Source: Chryseobacterium sp. UBA6632
GTDB lineage: Bacteria; Bacteroidota; Bacteroidia; Flavobacteriales; Weeksellaceae
Direction: 5' to 3'
Assembly: GCA_002455915.1 (NCBI GenBank)
Contig: DKLU01000487.1
Location: forward strand, 1-8,597
Length of the DNA: 8,597 nt
This document shows, piece by piece, positions 5,109 to 8,597 of this stretch. Made by a program: the position numbers and the translations under genes. The notes under the pieces are model-generated. The model searched no databases and was not told the origin of the DNA. It worked only from the letters and a program-made list of their open reading frames with translations. How positions within the stretch are numbered: position 1 is the stretch's first letter; the number at the start of each line of letters is the position of its first letter.

Positions 5109-7889
5109 ATGAATATTTATAAGGATTACATCAACGAAATTGAAGAAAGAAAAACCCAGGGGCTACATCCAAAGCCAATTGACGGTGCCGATTTATTAAG
5201 CGAGATCATCGCACAAATTAAAGATACAGCTAACGAATACAGAGCTGATTCTCTTAAATTTTTTATTTATAACACGCTACCTGGAACTACAAGTGCGGCT
5301 GGTGTAAAAGCTAAGTTTTTAAAAGAAATCATTCTTGGTGAATCTGTAGTAGAAGAAATTACTCCGGCTTTCGCTTTTGAATTGTTGTCTCACATGAAAG
5401 GAGGCCCATCTATCGAAGTTTTGCTTGATTTAGCTTTAGGAAACGACGAAGCAATAGCAAAACAGGCGGCTGAAGTACTTAAAACTCAGGTTTTCTTATA
5501 TGATGCAGATACTGCTCGCTTGAAAGAAGCTTATGAAGCAGGAAACGAAATCGCTAAAGATATTTTGGAAAGCTACGCAAAAGCAGAGTTTTTCACTAAA
5601 CTTCCAGAGGTAGCTGAAGAAATTAAAATCGTTACTTACATTGCTGCTGAAGGTGATATTTCAACCGACTTATTATCTCCGGGAAATCAGGCGCACTCTC
5701 GTTCTGACCGTGAGCTGCACGGACAATGTATGATGTCTCCTGCTCAACAGGAAGAAATAAAAGCTTTACAGGCTCAACATCCTGATGCAAGTGTGATGTT
5801 GATCGCAGAAAAAGGAACAATGGGAGTTGGTTCTTCTCGTATGTCTGGTGTAAATAACGTTGCACTTTGGACAGGGAAACAAGCAAGCCCTTACGTACCT
5901 TTCGTAAACATTGCTCCAATTGTAGCAGGAACTAATGGAATTTCTCCAATTTTCTTAACAACCGTTGACGTAACCGGAGGTATCGGAATCGACCTTCAAA
6001 ACTGGGTTAAGAAAACAGACGAAAACGGACATCCTGTTCGTAACGAAAATGGCGACATCGTTTTAGAAGAGAAATATTCTGTTGCTACAGGAACTGTTTT
6101 AACGATCAATACCAAAGAGAAAAAATTATACAACGGAGAAACTGAATTGAAAGATATTTCAAAATCATTTACTCCGCAAAAATTAGAATTTATCAAAGCT
6201 GGTGGTTCTTACGCTATCGTTTTTGGTAAGAAAATCCAGACGTTTGCTGCTAAAACTTTAGGAATTACAGCTCCTCTAGTTTTCGCTCCTTCAAAAGAAA
6301 TTTCTATCGAAGGACAAGGACTTACTGCCGTTGAAAAAATCTTCAACAGAAATGCAGTGGGTGTTACTGAAGGTAAATTATTACACGCAGGTTCGGACGT
6401 TCGTGTTGAAGTAAACATTGTTGGTTCTCAGGATACGACAGGTTTGATGACTTCTCAGGAGTTGGAATCTATGGCCGCAACAGTAATTTCTCCAATTGTT
6501 GATGGAGCTTATCAGTCAGGTTGTCACACGGCTTCAGTTTGGGATAAAAAAGCGCAGGCAAACATCCCTAAATTAATGAAATTCATGAACGATTTCGGAG
6601 TAATCACTGCTCGTGACCCGAAAGGTGAATATCACGCAATGACAGACGTTATTCACAAAGTTCTTAACGATATTACGGTTGACGAATGGGCAATCATCAT
6701 CGGAGGTGACTCTCACACAAGAATGTCCAAAGGTGTTGCTTTCGGAGCTGACTCCGGAACGGTAGCTTTGGCTTTAGCAACAGGTGAAGCTTCAATGCCG
6801 ATTCCAGAATCTGTGAAAGTGACTTTCAAAGGCGAAATGAAGGAGCATATGGATTTCCGTGATGTCGTTCACGCAACTCAGGCTCAGATGTTGAAGCAAT
6901 TTGACGGAGAAAACGTTTTCCAAGGTAGAATTATCGAGGTTCACATCGGAACTCTTCCGGCTGACCAGGCGTTTACATTCACAGACTGGACTGCAGAAAT
7001 GAAAGCTAAGGCTTCAATTTGTATTTCTGAAGACGATACTTTGATCGAATCATTGGAAATTGCAAAAAGCAGAATCCAGATTATGATCGACAAAGGAATG
7101 GATAATCACAATCACGTTCTTCAAGGATTAATCAACAAAGCAAATAAGAGAATCGAGGAAATTAAGTGTGGTGATAAACCTGCTTTAACTCCGGATGCTA
7201 ATGCTAAATATTACGCTGAAGTTGTTGTAGATCTAGATGTAATCGTTGAGCCAATGATTGCTGACCCAGACGTAAACAACGACGATGTTTCTAAAAGATA
7301 TACGCACGATACGATCAGAGATCTTACTTTCTACGGAGGTGAGAAAAAAGTTGATCTTGGTTTCGTAGGTTCTTGTATGGTTCACAAAGGTGACTTGAAG
7401 ATCGTTTCTCAGATGTTGAAAAACCTTGAAAAGCAAAATGGTAAAGTAGAATTCCAAGCTCCTTTAGTTGTGGCTGCTCCTACTTACAATATCATTGATG
7501 AATTAAAAGCTGAAGGTGACTGGGAATTACTGGAAAAATATTCAGGTTTCGAATTCAACGATACAGCTCCAAAAGGCGAAGCTCGTACTCAATATGAAAA
7601 TATGATGTACCTTGAGCGTCCTGGATGTAACCTTTGTATGGGTAACCAGGAAAAAGCTGAAAAGGGAGACACTGTTTTGGCAACTTCTACGCGTCTTTTC
7701 CAAGGAAGAGTGGTGGAAGATTCTGAACGTAAAAAAGGGGAATCTTTATTAGCTTCAACTCCTGTTGTTGTATTGTCTGCAATTATCGGAAGAATTCCAA
7801 GCATTGAAGAGTACAAAGCAGCTGTTGAAGGTATTGATTTAACGACTTTCGTTCCGTCTATCAAAGAGTTGGTAACTGTTGGTCATTAA
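5109..7889 (+). CDS. acnB: Aconitate hydratase B (possible 2-methylisocitrate dehydratase activity)
   Basis: Interconverts citrate and isocitrate via cis-aconitate in the TCA cycle, in the cytoplasm, using a [4Fe-4S] cluster; AcnB enzymes of other bacteria also act on 2-methylisocitrate. The protein has 926 residues. Domains in order are: an N-terminal helical HEAT-like domain (about 1-160); the swivelling domain carrying GTMGVGSSRMSGVNN with Ser242-Ser243-Arg244; and the catalytic domains from about 400 on, with SGCHTASVW (Cys472) and GGDSHTR (534-538). The cluster cysteines are Cys756 in GSCMVHKGD and Cys840/Cys843 in PGCNLCMGNQEKAEKG. All key residues are present, so the enzyme should be active. 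E. coli AcnB is 865 residues; here about 25 extra residues lie between the first cluster cysteine and the CxxC pair, and there is more before Cys756. ATG 5109 places the helical domain at the N-terminus; only a weak purine stretch (GAAAGA) precedes it. The gene stands alone and ends in a strong terminator. Confidence 0.97.
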   Translation: MNIYKDYINEIEERKTQGLHPKPIDGADLLSEIIAQIKDTANEYRADSLKFFIYNTLPGTTSAAGVKAKFLKEIILGESVVEEITPAFAFELLSHMKGGPSIEVLLDLALGNDEAIAKQAAEVLKTQVFLYDADTARLKEAYEAGNEIAKDILESYAKAEFFTKLPEVAEEIKIVTYIAAEGDISTDLLSPGNQAHSRSDRELHGQCMMSPAQQEEIKALQAQHPDASVMLIAEKGTMGVGSSRMSGVNNVALWTGKQASPYVPFVNIAPIVAGTNGISPIFLTTVDVTGGIGIDLQNWVKKTDENGHPVRNENGDIVLEEKYSVATGTVLTINTKEKKLYNGETELKDISKSFTPQKLEFIKAGGSYAIVFGKKIQTFAAKTLGITAPLVFAPSKEISIEGQGLTAVEKIFNRNAVGVTEGKLLHAGSDVRVEVNIVGSQDTTGLMTSQELESMAATVISPIVDGAYQSGCHTASVWDKKAQANIPKLMKFMNDFGVITARDPKGEYHAMTDVIHKVLNDITVDEWAIIIGGDSHTRMSKGVAFGADSGTVALALATGEASMPIPESVKVTFKGEMKEHMDFRDVVHATQAQMLKQFDGENVFQGRIIEVHIGTLPADQAFTFTDWTAEMKAKASICISEDDTLIESLEIAKSRIQIMIDKGMDNHNHVLQGLINKANKRIEEIKCGDKPALTPDANAKYYAEVVVDLDVIVEPMIADPDVNNDDVSKRYTHDTIRDLTFYGGEKKVDLGFVGSCMVHKGDLKIVSQMLKNLEKQNGKVEFQAPLVVAAPTYNIIDELKAEGDWELLEKYSGFEFNDTAPKGEARTQYENMMYLERPGCNLCMGNQEKAEKGDTVLATSTRLFQGRVVEDSERKKGESLLASTPVVVLSAIIGRIPSIEEYKAAVEGIDLTTFVPSIKELVTVGH

Positions 7890-7902
7890 TTGATTTTACA
7901 TT

Positions 7903-7918
7903 AAAGTCGAAAGACTTT
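7903..7918 (+). other. Small hairpin with GAAA tetraloop after acnB
   Basis: AAAGTC (7903-7908), loop GAAA, GACTTT (7913-7918), beginning 13 nt after the acnB stop. The GNRA-type loop stabilises a 6-bp stem. Only two further T follow, so it is not a full terminator; it may protect the mRNA 3' end or assist the stronger hairpin just downstream. Confidence 0.5.
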
Positions 7919-7931
7919 TTAAATTAAATAT

Positions 7932-7979
7932 AAAAAAGAAAGGTTTTAAGTCCAATGGATTTAAAATCTTTCTTTTTTT
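7932..7979 (+). terminator. Strong intrinsic terminator of acnB, possibly bidirectional
   Basis: A 22-bp stem (7932-7953 with 7957-7978) around an AAT loop, running from AAAAAAGAAAG to CTTTCTTTTTT. Two positions are G-T on the plus strand (G-U wobbles in RNA) but would be A-C mismatches on the minus strand, so it suits acnB best. The A-run on one side and T-run on the other still allow it to act on the convergent lyase gene, which ends at 8035. Confidence 0.92.
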
Positions 7980-8034
7980 ATGGAATCAACTCAAAAATTA
8001 ATAAGATGGTGAAAAGTTGATCGTCATATTCTTT

Positions 8035-8597
8035 TTAATCTTTTATCAATTTAATGGTTGAAGTTCCTTTTTCAGATTGAACGGTCACGATAAATACTCC
8101 CGAATCCGAGGATACCACTTCAGCTTGGTTTTTTCCTTTTCCAGAAGCTATTTTTACACCCAACATATTATGAATGGTATAAGTAAACACTCCTTCAGCT
8201 TTAATTGTAAAAGTTTGACCAGCAGGATTCGGATAAATCACAGCATTAGCAGATAGTATCTTCTGAGATGAATTTGCCCCCGCAGTAACTACATTTGGCT
8301 TTGTTTGTGCTGCCATATCTACTCCTAAATAAAAACTTGGATGAGGAGGCTGGTTGTACGCTGAATTTTGCCACGCAATAGCCGTTCTATATTGAGTATC
8401 GTGCATCAAAGTATATAATTTATGGGTCGTGGCTATATTGGTGGTGTAAATTCTTACAGAAGAATTATCTTCCTTACGAAATATCACTTCTTCTCGCCAA
8501 TCGCCAAAAATATCTGCACTTAAACATGGGGTAGCTTTTGTGGTGTTGTTTGATGAATATCCTGTAGCAGTAAGTATATTAACGGTTTTTCCATTAA
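8035..8597 (-). CDS. Secreted rhamnogalacturonan lyase, PL11 type, with T9SS sorting domain (N-terminus cut by window edge)
   Basis: The frame is open to the right edge, so only the last 186 residues are visible. A GTG at 8487 is internal, not the start, because conserved sequence continues upstream: the preceding residues read LSADIFGDWREE, a signature of polysaccharide lyase family 11. It continues with VRIYTTNIATTHKLYTLMHD, YRTAIAWQNSAYNQPPHP and FYLGVDM, all typical of the PL11 C-terminus (YesW/YesX-like). These enzymes cleave the rhamnose-galacturonic acid backbone of rhamnogalacturonan I by beta-elimination. After a short linker, the last ~68 residues (about 8038-8241) form a type A T9SS C-terminal domain: AVIYPNPAGQTFTI, then YTIHNMLGVKIASG, then the end SGVFIVTVQSEKGTSTIKLIKD split across two strands. 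This domain directs secretion through the type IX machinery and is normally removed at the surface. Whether the gene belongs to a pectin utilisation locus cannot be seen. Confidence 0.9.
   Translation of the reverse strand, partial: NGKTVNILTATGYSSNNTTKATPCLSADIFGDWREEVIFRKEDNSSVRIYTTNIATTHKLYTLMHDTQYRTAIAWQNSAYNQPPHPSFYLGVDMAAQTKPNVVTAGANSSQKILSANAVIYPNPAGQTFTIKAEGVFTYTIHNMLGVKIASGKGKNQAEVVSSDSGVFIVTVQSEKGTSTIKLIKD

Noticed and set aside
8035..8487. A complete small gene starting at GTG 8487
   Set aside because: In-frame sequence upstream to the window edge carries the PL11 signature LSADIFGDWREE, so GTG 8487 is an internal valine codon and the gene is partial.
1..8597. Mobile elements, CRISPR arrays, tRNA or rRNA genes, defence systems
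   Set aside because: Both strands were read for transposase-like frames, terminal repeats, regularly spaced repeats and conserved RNA-gene sequence; none was found.

Overview
The window is AT-rich DNA from a member of the Bacteroidota, most likely a flavobacterium close to Chryseobacterium. Four things point there: a HU-CCDC81-type membrane protein; a protein ending in a type IX secretion (T9SS) sorting domain, a system confined to this phylum; promoters of the phylum-specific form TAnnTTTG with almost no Shine-Dalgarno sequences; and an AcnB-type aconitase longer than the proteobacterial enzyme. I assigned the organism from these features, not from a database match.

Layout. Positions 1-1224 (minus) hold a two-gene unit: a membrane-anchored HU-CCDC81-like protein, then, 3 nt later, an acyl-CoA thioesterase that runs off the left edge. 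Positions 1225-1557 are intergenic and contain the promoter of that unit and the UUCG-loop terminator of the next gene. Positions 1558-3672 (minus) encode a TonB-dependent outer-membrane receptor. Its roughly 200-nt leader begins with a clear TPP (thiamin pyrophosphate) riboswitch at about 3795-3868, directly behind a good Bacteroidota promoter. Positions 3907-4683 (minus) encode an exported WG-repeat-like protein. Positions 4684-5108 are a divergent intergenic region with a promoter for each direction and a long aconitase leader holding one doubtful small ORF. Positions 5109-7889 (plus) encode aconitase B, closed by a 22-bp terminator hairpin at 7932-7979. From 8035 to the right edge (minus) lies the C-terminal part of a T9SS-secreted rhamnogalacturonan lyase of the PL11 type.

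How it works together. The strongest functional link is the riboswitch plus receptor. It implies that the receptor imports thiamin or a thiamin precursor across the outer membrane and is repressed when intracellular TPP is high. Aconitase is central TCA-cycle metabolism, and the lyase digests pectin backbone outside the cell. The genes do not form one pathway. I see no mobile element, CRISPR array, tRNA, rRNA or obvious defence system. I do not see a wholly new system; the items most worth a second look are the riboswitch expression platform, the long aconitase leader and the promoter/start-codon arrangement.
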